Assembly: GCA_017443945.1 (NCBI GenBank)
Contig: JAFSXS010000111.1
Location: 1 to 47,600 of the forward strand
Direction of reading: 5' to 3'
From: Synergistaceae bacterium
Lineage (GTDB): Bacteria; Synergistota; Synergistia; Synergistales; Aminobacteriaceae
Length of the DNA stretch: 47,600 nucleotides
The notes beneath the pieces were generated by a model. It made no database searches. It was not told the DNA's origin and saw only the letters and a program-made list of their open reading frames with translations. This document shows positions 9,180 through 17,774 of this stretch, piece after piece. Each line of letters opens with the position of its first letter. Positions within the stretch are counted from its first letter, which is position 1. The translations under genes were made by a program, and so were the position numbers.

Positions 9180-10388
9180 ATGCGAAATTTATTCGGGCTC
9201 TCACAGCTTGATTTTTTCAGGGAATCGCTTGACTCTCAAAGTCTTGAGACTCTAAATAAAGCAGTAGAGAGAATCACGAAAACTAAACAAAGCGGCGGCC
9301 GTGTAATGGTAGTAACAGGAAGCGGGCCGAATATTCACGAGGGAGTAACGACTCTTATAGCCGAGTTAATACGAGTCGGAATCGTTGACGCTGTATCTAC
9401 AAGTTCGGCAGTAATTGCCCACGAAATGGCCGGCTCTCTCGATAAAGTTTTCAGGGTTGACGCAAAATCTTTAAATATGGACTTAAGCAAAATGCCCCGC
9501 GGAGATGTCTATGAGTTCACTTGCATGACTGATGACGAAATTAACGCGCTTAAACGTGAAATGCCCTTAGACGACGATTTATTAACACGCGGGAAGAATT
9601 TGCCGAAATTGAACGAGATTATCAAAGCAGCCGGAAATATGGCTTATCCCATGGGACTCAGAACAGAGAGACTCGCGCATGAAGTATTGAGTCTCGCGAG
9701 AATTTACGGACTCCCATTTGAAAAAGTTGCGGGCTGGGGCTGTGATGATAAAACAATGCTGGGAGCTGCGGACAAAAAAAATATTCCTGTTCTCGTTACT
9801 ATTCCGCAATTAGTCGGCGGCGGAGCTGTAGGAATGTCAATAGGCGACTCGATTCCTGTTTCTGAGCGTTCTATGAGAATTTCAAGAATGCTAGCATCAT
9901 GTGATGTAATAATTGAGTCGGCAGTTGCTTTGACACAAGAAATTCATGACGGCCCATTTGAATGCTACACGGGGCACGGGATCTGGGCTGATTATTCGGG
10001 ACAAGCGACTTATAATTTACGGGACAAAAATTTAATCAGAATCGATCTTGACGAGAATTTACGCCGGGCAGTCGAATTAAATAAAACTGTTCAGGAAGCA
10101 ATTGACAAAGGACTCCCGAAAACTAAGGCCGCAAAGATTCCATTCAGAATGGAAATGTCAGCATTTGCACGTCATGAAGGGAGCTTGCCTATTGTCGGGG
10201 ATATTGGCAAAGTCTGGCCGTTAATTGCTCATGATGTCGCTAAAAATTTAGGAGTCGAGCTTGAATTTCTCTCATCGTCTCAAGATACTCCGGAAGGTGC
10301 GTTAATGCGTGAATACATAGTAAATAATGTAAAGCCTCTTGACCGTGAAAAAATGTTAAAGCGTTCTCAAAATTATATGATTCAATAA
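9180..10388 (+). CDS. Conserved protein of unknown function, possibly deoxyhypusine-synthase-like fold
   Basis: This soluble 402-residue protein has no signal peptide or membrane segment, and I do not recognise it with certainty. Glycine-rich segments are VVTGSGPNIHEG (about residues 45-56) and QLVGGGAVGMSIGDS (about 211-225). An acidic/aromatic stretch, YTGHGIWADYSG, lies near residue 275. The order 'VTGSGPN..., long helix, VDAVSTSSAV' recalls the NAD-binding deoxyhypusine synthase family, in which a residue run of the type TTAG follows VD, but this is a weak resemblance. The ATG at 9180 has a GGAGGT Shine-Dalgarno 10 bases upstream. It is monocistronic and followed by a G-quadruplex stem-loop. 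Glycosidic or amine-transfer function would be speculation. Confidence 0.6.
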   Translation: MRNLFGLSQLDFFRESLDSQSLETLNKAVERITKTKQSGGRVMVVTGSGPNIHEGVTTLIAELIRVGIVDAVSTSSAVIAHEMAGSLDKVFRVDAKSLNMDLSKMPRGDVYEFTCMTDDEINALKREMPLDDDLLTRGKNLPKLNEIIKAAGNMAYPMGLRTERLAHEVLSLARIYGLPFEKVAGWGCDDKTMLGAADKKNIPVLVTIPQLVGGGAVGMSIGDSIPVSERSMRISRMLASCDVIIESAVALTQEIHDGPFECYTGHGIWADYSGQATYNLRDKNLIRIDLDENLRRAVELNKTVQEAIDKGLPKTKAAKIPFRMEMSAFARHEGSLPIVGDIGKVWPLIAHDVAKNLGVELEFLSSSQDTPEGALMREYIVNNVKPLDREKMLKRSQNYMIQ

Positions 10389-10396
10389 AAATTTTT

Positions 10397-10439
10397 GCCG
10401 CCGTCTCATTCCCACCCGCCCACCCCATTCGACGGCGGC
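10397..10439 (-). repeat. Stem-loop with G-quadruplex-capable loop, copy 2
   Basis: Perfect 9-bp arms GCCGCCGTC (10397-10405) and GACGGCGGC (10431-10439) flank a 25-nt loop. On the minus strand the loop reads GGGG-T-GGG-C-GGG-T-GGG, again with one-base linkers. It lies between convergent genes ending at 10388 and 10454, where a bidirectional terminator would be expected, but no T-run follows either arm directly. Confidence 0.8.
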
Positions 10440-10453
10440 TTGCTACACACGCT

Positions 10454-11008
10454 TTAATTCTTATATACTAGAGGAATCAGGAATCCCTCCGCGACTTCAT
10501 TTGCCATCGCCTTCCCCTCAAGAATCTCAAGCAGCTTTAACGCAAATATCGGAGTTACTGCCGGCCCCTTTGCTGTCGTGATATGACCAGCTGTCTCGAC
10601 TCTTTCAGAACCTTTTGACGCTCCCGTTAAATGATGTTCGAGTCCCGGATAACATACTGCTTTGCGGCCTGCTAAGACTCCAGCTTTACCCAGTGCCGCC
10701 GGTGCTGCACAAATCGCCGCGATATATTTTCCCTCAGCGTTATATTTCTTGAGTAATTCCTGTAATCCCTCGTGATTCGCTATCTCAAGAGTTCCCCCCG
10801 GTAAAATCAGCATGTCAAATTTTTCGTCTTTAACTGAGTCAAACATTGCTTCAGTCCTCACGCGAATTTTATTTTTGCTGGTAACTTCTTGACTCCCTGT
10901 GAGTGATACAATCGTTACTACAACACCGCCGCGACGTAAAATATCTACAGTCGTGAGTGCCTCTGTTTCTTCAAAACCGTCAATTAAGAAAATTGCTGCT
11001 GTCTTCAT
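10454..11008 (-). CDS. DJ-1/PfpI family protein
   Basis: This cytoplasmic protein of 184 residues belongs to the DJ-1/ThiJ class of the glutamine-amidotransferase-like fold. The nucleophile elbow AAICAAPAA places the reactive cysteine at residue 100. The conserved acidic group GFEETEA lies at residues 11-17, and GLEHHL near residue 122 marks the C-terminal half. Members act as glyoxalases, deglycase-like or stress proteins; the exact reaction is not settled by sequence. The ATG at 11008 follows a GAGGTGA Shine-Dalgarno. It is convergent with the orphan gene at 9180-10388. Confidence 0.9.
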   Translation of the reverse strand: MKTAAIFLIDGFEETEALTTVDILRRGGVVVTIVSLTGSQEVTSKNKIRVRTEAMFDSVKDEKFDMLILPGGTLEIANHEGLQELLKKYNAEGKYIAAICAAPAALGKAGVLAGRKAVCYPGLEHHLTGASKGSERVETAGHITTAKGPAVTPIFALKLLEILEGKAMANEVAEGFLIPLVYKN

Positions 11009-11065
11009 AATAATAAATCACCTCGTGAAAATTGTATCATGTTATTCAAGCGATAACGAGATTAT

Positions 11066-11790
<725 letters not shown>

Positions 11791-11854
11791 TATGATTATC
11801 ACGCCTTTATAAAAATTTCAAGGGCATTATAGCATAAATTTTATATATTTCTTT

Positions 11855-12156
11855 GTGCGATAAAATTTTTAGCTTGAGATTCTAATAAGTAAATAAGTTT
11901 ACTTATATTCTCACGCGTTAATCCCTGAGAGTGCAATTATATATTTATATTCGCTGCGAGATAAAATTTTTTGCCTGTGCTTTCAGTAAATCAAGCAATT
12001 TATTTATATTATTACGCGTTATCTTGACTCCGAGTCTTTGAGGCTGCAATTATATATCTTTACTTTTCTGAGTAATAAAATTTTTTGCCTGTGATTCCAG
12101 TAAATTAAGCAAATTATTTATATTTTTACGCGTTATCTTGACTCCGAAGCCTTGAC
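11855..12156 (-). repeat. Three tandem imperfect copies of the 3' end of the SGNH gene
   Basis: Copy A (12070-12156) lies within the gene's 3' end. Copy B (11956-12041) and copy C (about 11855-11930) lie just downstream. On the minus strand all three translate to similar peptides: KITRKNINNLL..QAKNFITQ in A, KITRNNINKLL..QAKNFISQ in B, and LTRENISKLI..QAKNFIAQ in C, each soon followed by a stop. Period is about 101-114 bp. The non-coding stretch 11791-12049 otherwise holds nothing I recognise. Confidence 0.85.
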
Positions 12157-13090
12157 TCTCTAATTCCGGATAAGACTCGCCGTTGCAAATAATATTTATA
12201 ATAATATCGCCGATTTCTGCTTTATAGTGGCTTGTTTCGAGATAATTATTATTATTGATAGTAATACTATTCAGCCCGCTGAAATTATAGAAGTCCGTTA
12301 TTTTTGCCAGTTCAGCAAGGAAATAAATATAATTTCTCTCAAGTGAGGCCAAGTAAGTAATATAATGCATGGGATTTGTGAAAATTACGAGTTCTATATT
12401 ATTATCACGGCAAATTTTCACGATTTCGCGAATGTCCTTCAGTGTCGAATCCATAAATTTCTCCCCGTTAAAATCTCCCATAGCCGGCACTGCTTTATCC
12501 CAGTCATAATTTGAAGTCATATTATAGTCAAATTCATAGCCGTAATTATAGAATTTATCAGCAAAATTTTTCACAGGTGAGTGCTTTATAATCTTCCCGA
12601 TTGATTGAAAAGTTACAGCTGCATTTAAGTAAAGCGAGTAAAAATGTTCGGGATTTTCGCGCAAATATTCATACGGGCAGTTAAGAGGCTTTGTAATATG
12701 TTCACTATATGAAACAGTGTAGCTCATACTGTCAAAGGCCATATAAATTTTTGCAGGCTTTATATTATTAGCTAGAAAAGTTTTTATATTTGCTAAATGT
12801 TCACAAGGAAGTCCGGCCGGGTAAGTCATATTATAAACTTTTCCGCCGTTATTGATTTTCTCAGGATTGAGGGCTGTGACTCGTGATGAGCCGAATATAA
12901 AGCCATTAAACTTTTCAGGATTAGCAAGAATATATTTCATCTTGATATAATTCTGATTAGGCGTTACTCCGTTGTCCCTGATATTGAACGCGTGAAAGAC
13001 GTTAAACGGGTCTATTAACACAGGCAAAATGACTTGAATAATTATAAAATATGCAGCAAGGAACGAAAATTTTACGAGAAATTTTTTCAT
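12050..13090 (-). CDS. SGNH-hydrolase-like membrane-anchored protein, probable partner of MBOAT acyltransferase
   Basis: This 346-residue protein has an N-terminal membrane anchor (residues 5-27) and an extracytoplasmic domain. FIFGSSRV near residue 67 resembles the nucleophile block of SGNH/GDSL hydrolases. The late ETSHYKAEIGDIII provides the expected catalytic histidine, as in AlgJ/AlgX and DltD-like proteins that complete acyl transfer from a membrane acyltransferase. The gene stands directly downstream of the MBOAT gene, supporting an O-acylation pair acting on a surface polymer. The ATG at 13090 follows a TTAGGAGT Shine-Dalgarno. Partial copies of its 5' end lie upstream and of its 3' end downstream. 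The catalytic assignment rests on motif context. Confidence 0.72.
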   Translation of the reverse strand: MKKFLVKFSFLAAYFIIIQVILPVLIDPFNVFHAFNIRDNGVTPNQNYIKMKYILANPEKFNGFIFGSSRVTALNPEKINNGGKVYNMTYPAGLPCEHLANIKTFLANNIKPAKIYMAFDSMSYTVSYSEHITKPLNCPYEYLRENPEHFYSLYLNAAVTFQSIGKIIKHSPVKNFADKFYNYGYEFDYNMTSNYDWDKAVPAMGDFNGEKFMDSTLKDIREIVKICRDNNIELVIFTNPMHYITYLASLERNYIYFLAELAKITDFYNFSGLNSITINNNNYLETSHYKAEIGDIIINIICNGESYPELESQGFGVKITRKNINNLLNLLESQAKNFITQKSKDI

Positions 13091-13111
13091 AATTATATCG
13101 AGACTCCTAAT

Positions 13112-13195
13112 TTATATATTATCCCTGATATTATTGCGTGAAGGACGAATCAGCACAGGCAAAATTATTAAATATCCAGCAAGAAATTTTTTCAC
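13112..13195 (-). pseudogene. Mini-ORF: degenerate copy of the 5' end of the SGNH gene
   Basis: A 27-codon ORF starts at the GTG at 13195 with its own GAGGTG Shine-Dalgarno and ends with TAA at 13112, just 22 bp before the real gene's ATG. It encodes KKFL, then YLIILPVLI, then NIRDN, which are three blocks of the real N-terminus (KKFL, ..ILPVLI, ..NIRDN) in the same order, with the intervening codons lost. It is the remnant of a local 5'-end duplication and may still be translated as a leader peptide. Confidence 0.75.
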
Positions 13196-13253
13196 TCCGA
13201 CACCTCATTATTTATAATGACGTTATTATATCAGCATAAAATATCGCTCAAAC

Positions 13254-14654
13254 TCAAAACTGGAAATATACAAATTGAGTGCTGCCTATTGACCTGAAGA
13301 ATATTAACGCATTCACCAGCAAGAAATAAAATCCGTATCTCAAGTAAATATTTTTGCACGATGTAACTTTTTCGATAACGTCATATTTTAGCGAGAAATA
13401 ATCCCATAAAGCTAATATAATAATTGATATGCTTAACCCGTAAATTTTTGACGCTCGAATATCAATGAGTTCAAGGCCTGAATTACCCGCGAAAAGATTC
13501 GAGAATATATAAATCGCGTCGTTAATATTATTTGCCCGGAAAATTGCGAATCCAAGCATTACAAATATAAAAGTAGAAATTACTTGCAAGACCCATTTAA
13601 GGCCGTTATATTTCTTAGGACGTATAAAATTTTCGAGAATTTGAGCGACTCCGTGAAGACTCCCCCATGCTATAAAAGTATAATTTGCTCCGTGCCAGAG
13701 TCCTGAAATCATGAACGTTATAAATAAATTCAAGCAATGACGAAATTTTTTGACTCGATTGCCGCCCAGTGGTATATAAACATAATCGCGGAACCATGTA
13801 GACAGCGAGATATGCCAGCAGCTCCAGAATTCTTTTATACTTGCGGAAAAATATGGGCTCCTGAAATTTTGCATTAAATCAATTCCCATTAACTTGGCCG
13901 TCCCTATTGCAATATCAGAATATCCGGAAAAATCACAGTAAATCTGCACAGCAAACAAGAAAGAAGCTATTATTAACGGCAAGCCTTTATAATTATATAC
14001 GTCATTAAAAACTTGATCGACAAAAGCCGCGCTTATCTCGGCAATTATTAATTTCTTGAAGAATCCCCATAATAATAATTTAGTGCCGTACATTGCCTGC
14101 TCATAATTGAAAACGTGTCTTGCTTTTATCTGAGGCAGTAAATTTTTTGTGCGTTCAATCGGGCCTGCTACTAATTGAGGGAAGAACGAGACAAATGCAG
14201 CATAATATATAAAATTTTTCTCCGGTTCAATATCGCCGCGGTAAACGTCAATAATATAGCTCAAAGTCTGAAATGTATAAAACGAGATTCCGACTGGCAG
14301 GACAAATTTTAACGTGAGAGGCTGCAATTTCAGCGCGAATATATTCAAGAAATTAACGAGACTCGCCGCGAAAAAATTATAATACTTGAATACAAATAAT
14401 ACTCCCAGACAAGCAATTAACGAGAATGCGAGAATAAATTTTTTTGTCGAGTCATAACGCCTGATTAACAACGCGGCCAAGTATGAAATTATTGTCGTAA
14501 ATAATATTAATGCGATATATTTAACGTTCCAGCTCATGTAAAAATAATAGCTCGATATGAGAATAATAACGCCCCTGAATTTATCAGGCAGCACCCAGTA
14601 AAGAGCGAACACAAACGGAAAGAATACAGCGAACTGCCACGAATTAAATAGCAT
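13254..14654 (-). CDS. MBOAT-family membrane O-acyltransferase (AlgI/DltB-like)
   Basis: This integral membrane acyltransferase of 466 residues, with about ten helices, belongs to the AlgI branch of the MBOAT family, which passes an acyl group across the membrane onto a surface polysaccharide or other polymer. The conserved signatures are YCDFSGYSDIAIG, FRSPYFSASIKEFWSCWHISLS (given as a family landmark, with its WHISLS core) and SGLWHGANYTFIAWG with the catalytic-type histidine. The gene starts at ATG 14654 with an AAGGAGT Shine-Dalgarno. The SGNH-like gene follows on the same strand after 163 bp that hold a mini-ORF echo. There is no polysaccharide synthesis gene in this window, so the acceptor is unknown. 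Confidence 0.93.
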   Translation of the reverse strand: MLFNSWQFAVFFPFVFALYWVLPDKFRGVIILISSYYFYMSWNVKYIALILFTTIISYLAALLIRRYDSTKKFILAFSLIACLGVLFVFKYYNFFAASLVNFLNIFALKLQPLTLKFVLPVGISFYTFQTLSYIIDVYRGDIEPEKNFIYYAAFVSFFPQLVAGPIERTKNLLPQIKARHVFNYEQAMYGTKLLLWGFFKKLIIAEISAAFVDQVFNDVYNYKGLPLIIASFLFAVQIYCDFSGYSDIAIGTAKLMGIDLMQNFRSPYFSASIKEFWSCWHISLSTWFRDYVYIPLGGNRVKKFRHCLNLFITFMISGLWHGANYTFIAWGSLHGVAQILENFIRPKKYNGLKWVLQVISTFIFVMLGFAIFRANNINDAIYIFSNLFAGNSGLELIDIRASKIYGLSISIIILALWDYFSLKYDVIEKVTSCKNIYLRYGFYFLLVNALIFFRSIGSTQFVYFQF

Positions 14655-14693
14655 TAATTGACTCCTTATATAAATATGCCTGATTATAACACA

Positions 14694-14730
14694 ATAAAAA
14701 AATTCTCCCGGCCTTTCTTGACTGGGAGAA
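14694..14730 (-). terminator. Rho-independent terminator of the NCS2 permease gene
   Basis: On the minus strand TTCTCCC (14730-14724) pairs perfectly with GGGAGAA (14709-14703), followed by a run of seven T and ATTG. It lies 12 bp after the permease stop and insulates it from the MBOAT gene. Confidence 0.9.
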
Positions 14731-14741
14731 CTTGAAAAATT

Positions 14742-16154
14742 TTACTTTACTAAATTTATTTGATAGTCTCTTTTTATGCCGCGTTCTTCGTCAGTTCCCG
14801 GAATGAGTGAGTCAAAAACTGCCGCGCAAATTCCTGCAACTGCCATCGGAGTCTTTAACACTGCCCAGATCATTCCGCCTAAAGTTTGATATAACTGGCT
14901 GCTCTCAGGGTTAATAAATAATGCTTGATTCTGTTCAACCCAGCCGGGAAGACCTAAAGCCATCAAGAAAGCAAAGCCGACTATTAAAATATTTCTCTGG
15001 CTCGACATGTCAGCACGCATTAAAGTCTGTATACCCATTGCGCCGATTGTCCCGAATAAAGCTATATAAGCACCTCCGATAATGGGCGAGGGCATTGTTG
15101 CAATTAACGCGCTCAACTTCCCGACAAAGCTCATGAGAATTAATATTACTGCACCTGTACGAACTACGACTCTTGAAGCGACTCCGGTCAATCCTATCAA
15201 GCCTATATTTTCAGTGTATGAAGTCGTACCTACTGAGCCGAACACGCCCGATAAAGCACAGCAAAGTCCTTCAGCTCCGATCCCCCGGCTTATAGTGTCA
15301 GAGTCAGGATCTTCAACGCCCGACGCATAAGAAACTGAATGATAATCGCCGATTGATTCAATCATTGTAGCGAAAAATCCAGCCAGTAAAGCAGCAACTG
15401 TCATTAAGCTGAATTTCGGCATACCCCAGGGAATTATTACATTTTTGAAATCGCGAATCCATGGAGCTTCACTGACTTTTGCAAGATTTATATATGCAGG
15501 GTGATCCGGCCCGAAAACTCCATTACTTGATAAAACTAGACAAACGCAATAAGTTACTACTATAGCAAGCAAAATCGCGAAAATGTTTATATATTTATTC
15601 TTGATTACTAAGCTGAACAGGAAAATTAATATAACTACTGCGAGGGAGGCCGGCCAATAATTAGCAGCGTTGCCCTGTACTGCAGTATTTGCAAGGGAAA
15701 ATCCTATAGCCATTATAACCGGACCGATTACAACAGGCGTTATTACTCTGCGAATCACTCCAACGATTCTGCTGTAGCCTATGACCGATAAAATTATTCC
15801 GCCTGCGATTAGACCTCCGCCCATGTATTGCATTACTGTTTCAGGTCCTGCTGCCTTGTAAAGCGCGATTACCGTCATAACCGAGGGGATAAAAGAAAAG
15901 CTCGATCCTTGTACTATTGGAAGTCCTGAACCGAGCTTTTTGCTTGTCTGAATTAATGTCGCTACACCCATTCCGAAATATACACAAGAGATTAACGAGG
16001 CTATTTGTAACGCGTCCATTCCCATCGCGGGACCAAATATTAACGGAACTAGTGTTGTTGAACCAAAAAGTGTTAAAACGTGCTGCGCTCCCGAAAGAAG
16101 CATTATTACGAACGGCGGCCGATCGTTGATGCCATAAACCATTTTTCTGGCCAT
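14742..16154 (-). CDS. NCS2-family nucleobase permease (xanthine/uracil type)
   Basis: This inner-membrane nucleobase:cation symporter of the NCS2 family has 470 residues, the normal length. The N-terminus has AQHVLTLFGSTTLVPLI, carrying the family QH motif. VQGSSFSFIPSV forms the substrate-site strand. The later helix has FFATMIESIGDYHSVSY with the conserved glutamate, followed by GVFGSVGTTSYTENIGLI, which matches the NCS2 signature. Both uracil and xanthine subfamilies share these; glutamate and threonine context do not let me choose. It is monocistronic, with its own consensus promoter and a hairpin over the Shine-Dalgarno upstream, and a terminator downstream. Confidence 0.94.
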   Translation of the reverse strand: MARKMVYGINDRPPFVIMLLSGAQHVLTLFGSTTLVPLIFGPAMGMDALQIASLISCVYFGMGVATLIQTSKKLGSGLPIVQGSSFSFIPSVMTVIALYKAAGPETVMQYMGGGLIAGGIILSVIGYSRIVGVIRRVITPVVIGPVIMAIGFSLANTAVQGNAANYWPASLAVVILIFLFSLVIKNKYINIFAILLAIVVTYCVCLVLSSNGVFGPDHPAYINLAKVSEAPWIRDFKNVIIPWGMPKFSLMTVAALLAGFFATMIESIGDYHSVSYASGVEDPDSDTISRGIGAEGLCCALSGVFGSVGTTSYTENIGLIGLTGVASRVVVRTGAVILILMSFVGKLSALIATMPSPIIGGAYIALFGTIGAMGIQTLMRADMSSQRNILIVGFAFLMALGLPGWVEQNQALFINPESSQLYQTLGGMIWAVLKTPMAVAGICAAVFDSLIPGTDEERGIKRDYQINLVK

Positions 16155-16164
16155 GTATAAACCT

Positions 16165-16187
16165 CCTGAAAAAATTTTCTTTTCAGG
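16165..16187 (-). promoter_or_regulatory. Leader hairpin overlapping the Shine-Dalgarno of the NCS2 permease
   Basis: On the minus strand CCTGAAAA (16187-16180) is perfectly complementary to TTTTCAGG (16172-16165). The last AGG of the stem is the first half of the AGGAGG Shine-Dalgarno (16167-16162). The predicted transcript start is close to the first arm, so the hairpin would sit at the very 5' end of the mRNA. Confidence 0.6.
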
Positions 16188-16193
16188 TGCGAA

Positions 16194-16222
16194 ATTATGA
16201 GGGATAAATAAATTTTTGTCAA
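16194..16222 (-). promoter_or_regulatory. Sigma-70 promoter of the NCS2 permease
   Basis: TTGACA (16222-16217) and CATAAT (16199-16194) on the minus strand are spaced 17 bp apart. They lie 40 bp upstream of the permease ATG. Confidence 0.82.
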
Positions 16223-16275
16223 GTGTATAATAATAAAAAATTTTTCAAGTAAGAAAGAAAGTATGTGATTTATTT

Positions 16276-16755
16276 ATGAAGCGTTTTATATTCGCAATTG
16301 TAATAATTATATCTCTTAGTGTAACAGCATTTGCAGATATTCCCAGCCCTGAGAGATTCAGAAAGCCCCGCCCCGTTCCTGCGACTACTGAAAATTTCAG
16401 GCCGATTCCTGTTCCTAATCGTCAGGGAGCAAGAACACGCGCAAAATTTAATTTAGTACCCGTTAAAGATCAAGATTGTGCGTTCGAACTTGCTATTAAT
16501 ATTTCTAAAGATGTCGATTATTTTATTACATTCAGGGATCTTGACTCTAAAAAAGTAATTGACTCAGTTAAAGCTAAAAGCAGCGGAGAATCTCAAATAA
16601 AGCACGTATTTAAATATAATCGTCCGGAAAAGAATCAAGAAATAAAATATTTACTTAGTGCCAAGTGTAAAGCAGAAGGCCGCCGAGAAATAAATTATAT
16701 AAAGCGCATAACTTTGTATAACGTGAACGACGTGATTTATTTCATGACGAATTAA
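16276..16755 (+). CDS. Secreted protein of unknown function
   Basis: This 159-residue protein has a clear signal peptide (MKRFIFAIVI... ending TAFA at about residue 20) and a proline-rich segment following it (PSPERFRKPRPVPATT). The remaining 100 residues look like a small beta-rich extracytoplasmic domain; no family recognised. It begins an apparent two-gene unit, since the next gene starts 3 nt after its stop. The Shine-Dalgarno (GAAAG) is weak. No lipobox or cysteine pair suggests a lipoprotein or thiol function. Confidence 0.75.
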   Translation: MKRFIFAIVIIISLSVTAFADIPSPERFRKPRPVPATTENFRPIPVPNRQGARTRAKFNLVPVKDQDCAFELAINISKDVDYFITFRDLDSKKVIDSVKAKSSGESQIKHVFKYNRPEKNQEIKYLLSAKCKAEGRREINYIKRITLYNVNDVIYFMTN

Positions 16756-16758
16756 ATA

Positions 16759-17727
16759 ATGCTATATTTGTGTACAGTCCTGCATTTTTCAGTAGACGGA
16801 CTCTGCGGGGCAGTTCTTGCAAGTTACGCCGTGAATGAGCCTGATTTTGACAAGATAATTTATTATTTCGGGCTTTACACGGTGATAGCGTTTGGGCTGC
16901 AATTTCTAGCGGGCTTGCTTCTTGATAGACGCAAAAATTTTGTGCTGCCTGCGTTTGTTGCTGCTCCTGTTTTACTTGCCGGGGGATTATTTACGAGTCT
17001 GGGAATATTTTGGCAAGTTATATTAATTGCGCTGGGTAATTGTTTATTTCATGTTTCAGCAGGAGTGTTAATTTTGACTCAATATAAAAATTTTCGTGAA
17101 CCCGGCATATTTGTATCAAGCGGTGCATTAGGTCTAGGACTTGGCCTTGCTGAGATAATAAGCGCGCCTATATTCGAGGCAATTTGCGTTATATTCACGT
17201 TGATTGCTTTATATTTCGCTAAAAAATTTAATTTCGAGCTTGAATCCATAAACGAGTCAAAATCTGAAAAAGTTTCTTGCTCGTTAATAGTCGGAGCGTC
17301 TTTATTACTTGGCTGTGTGATTTTGCGGGGCTTTGGAGGCAGTGCGAATATTGCGGGCTGTATTATGTTAATGCCGTGCGTGTTTGCTTTAGGGAAGTCG
17401 GCGGGCGGAGTGTTATGCGATTTTATAGGCTGGCGGAAAAGTATACTTGCAATTTTTTTTATGAGTTTCGCGGCTCTGCAATTATCAGGAAATTATAAAA
17501 TTATTTTGCTCGTTTTCGCGTTTAATATGACTATGCCGTTGACGTTGAGACTCTTACATAAATACTTCCCTAGTTATCCCGGCTTGACATTCGGACTTGC
17601 TGCGGGGTGCTTAGTGCCGGGGTATTTCTTGAGTGAATATTTTGCCGTGTCGCCTTATATTATGGCAGTGATTCAATTTTTGAGTCTATTTATTGCGGGA
17701 TTGATTTATGAATCGCAAAGTTCTTAA
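16759..17727 (+). CDS. MFS-like integral membrane protein
   Basis: This 322-residue protein has about ten hydrophobic helices. The inter-helix LLDRRKN near residue 60 resembles the basic loop between helices 2 and 3 of major facilitator transporters, and GWRKS near residue 220 sits in an equivalent place in the second half. It is shorter than typical 12-helix MFS proteins (about 400 residues), so it may be a minimal or divergent member. It starts 3 nt after the secreted-protein gene and is likely cotranslated with it. The transported substrate cannot be predicted. Confidence 0.7.
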   Translation: MLYLCTVLHFSVDGLCGAVLASYAVNEPDFDKIIYYFGLYTVIAFGLQFLAGLLLDRRKNFVLPAFVAAPVLLAGGLFTSLGIFWQVILIALGNCLFHVSAGVLILTQYKNFREPGIFVSSGALGLGLGLAEIISAPIFEAICVIFTLIALYFAKKFNFELESINESKSEKVSCSLIVGASLLLGCVILRGFGGSANIAGCIMLMPCVFALGKSAGGVLCDFIGWRKSILAIFFMSFAALQLSGNYKIILLVFAFNMTMPLTLRLLHKYFPSYPGLTFGLAAGCLVPGYFLSEYFAVSPYIMAVIQFLSLFIAGLIYESQSS

Positions 17728-17728
17728 C

Positions 17729-17774
17729 TATTTACTCTGTTCGCGAATGCGGACAGGGTGGGTGGGAGTAAATA
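17729..17774 (+). repeat. Stem-loop with G-rich 3' half, degenerate third member of the G-quadruplex element
   Basis: Perfect 9-bp arms TATTTACTC (17729-17737) and GAGTAAATA (17766-17774) enclose a second hairpin, TGTTCGC-GAAT-GCGGACA (17738-17755), and the motif GGGTGGGTGGG (17756-17766). It follows the MFS-like gene by 1 bp. The shared GGGTGGGTGGGA core links it to the copies at 7104 and 10397, although the arms differ and only three G-runs remain. Confidence 0.6.

Noticed and set aside
16155-16275. Purine riboswitch in front of the NCS2 permease
   Set aside because: The leader is too short and lacks the three-way junction loops; only a simple hairpin is visible.
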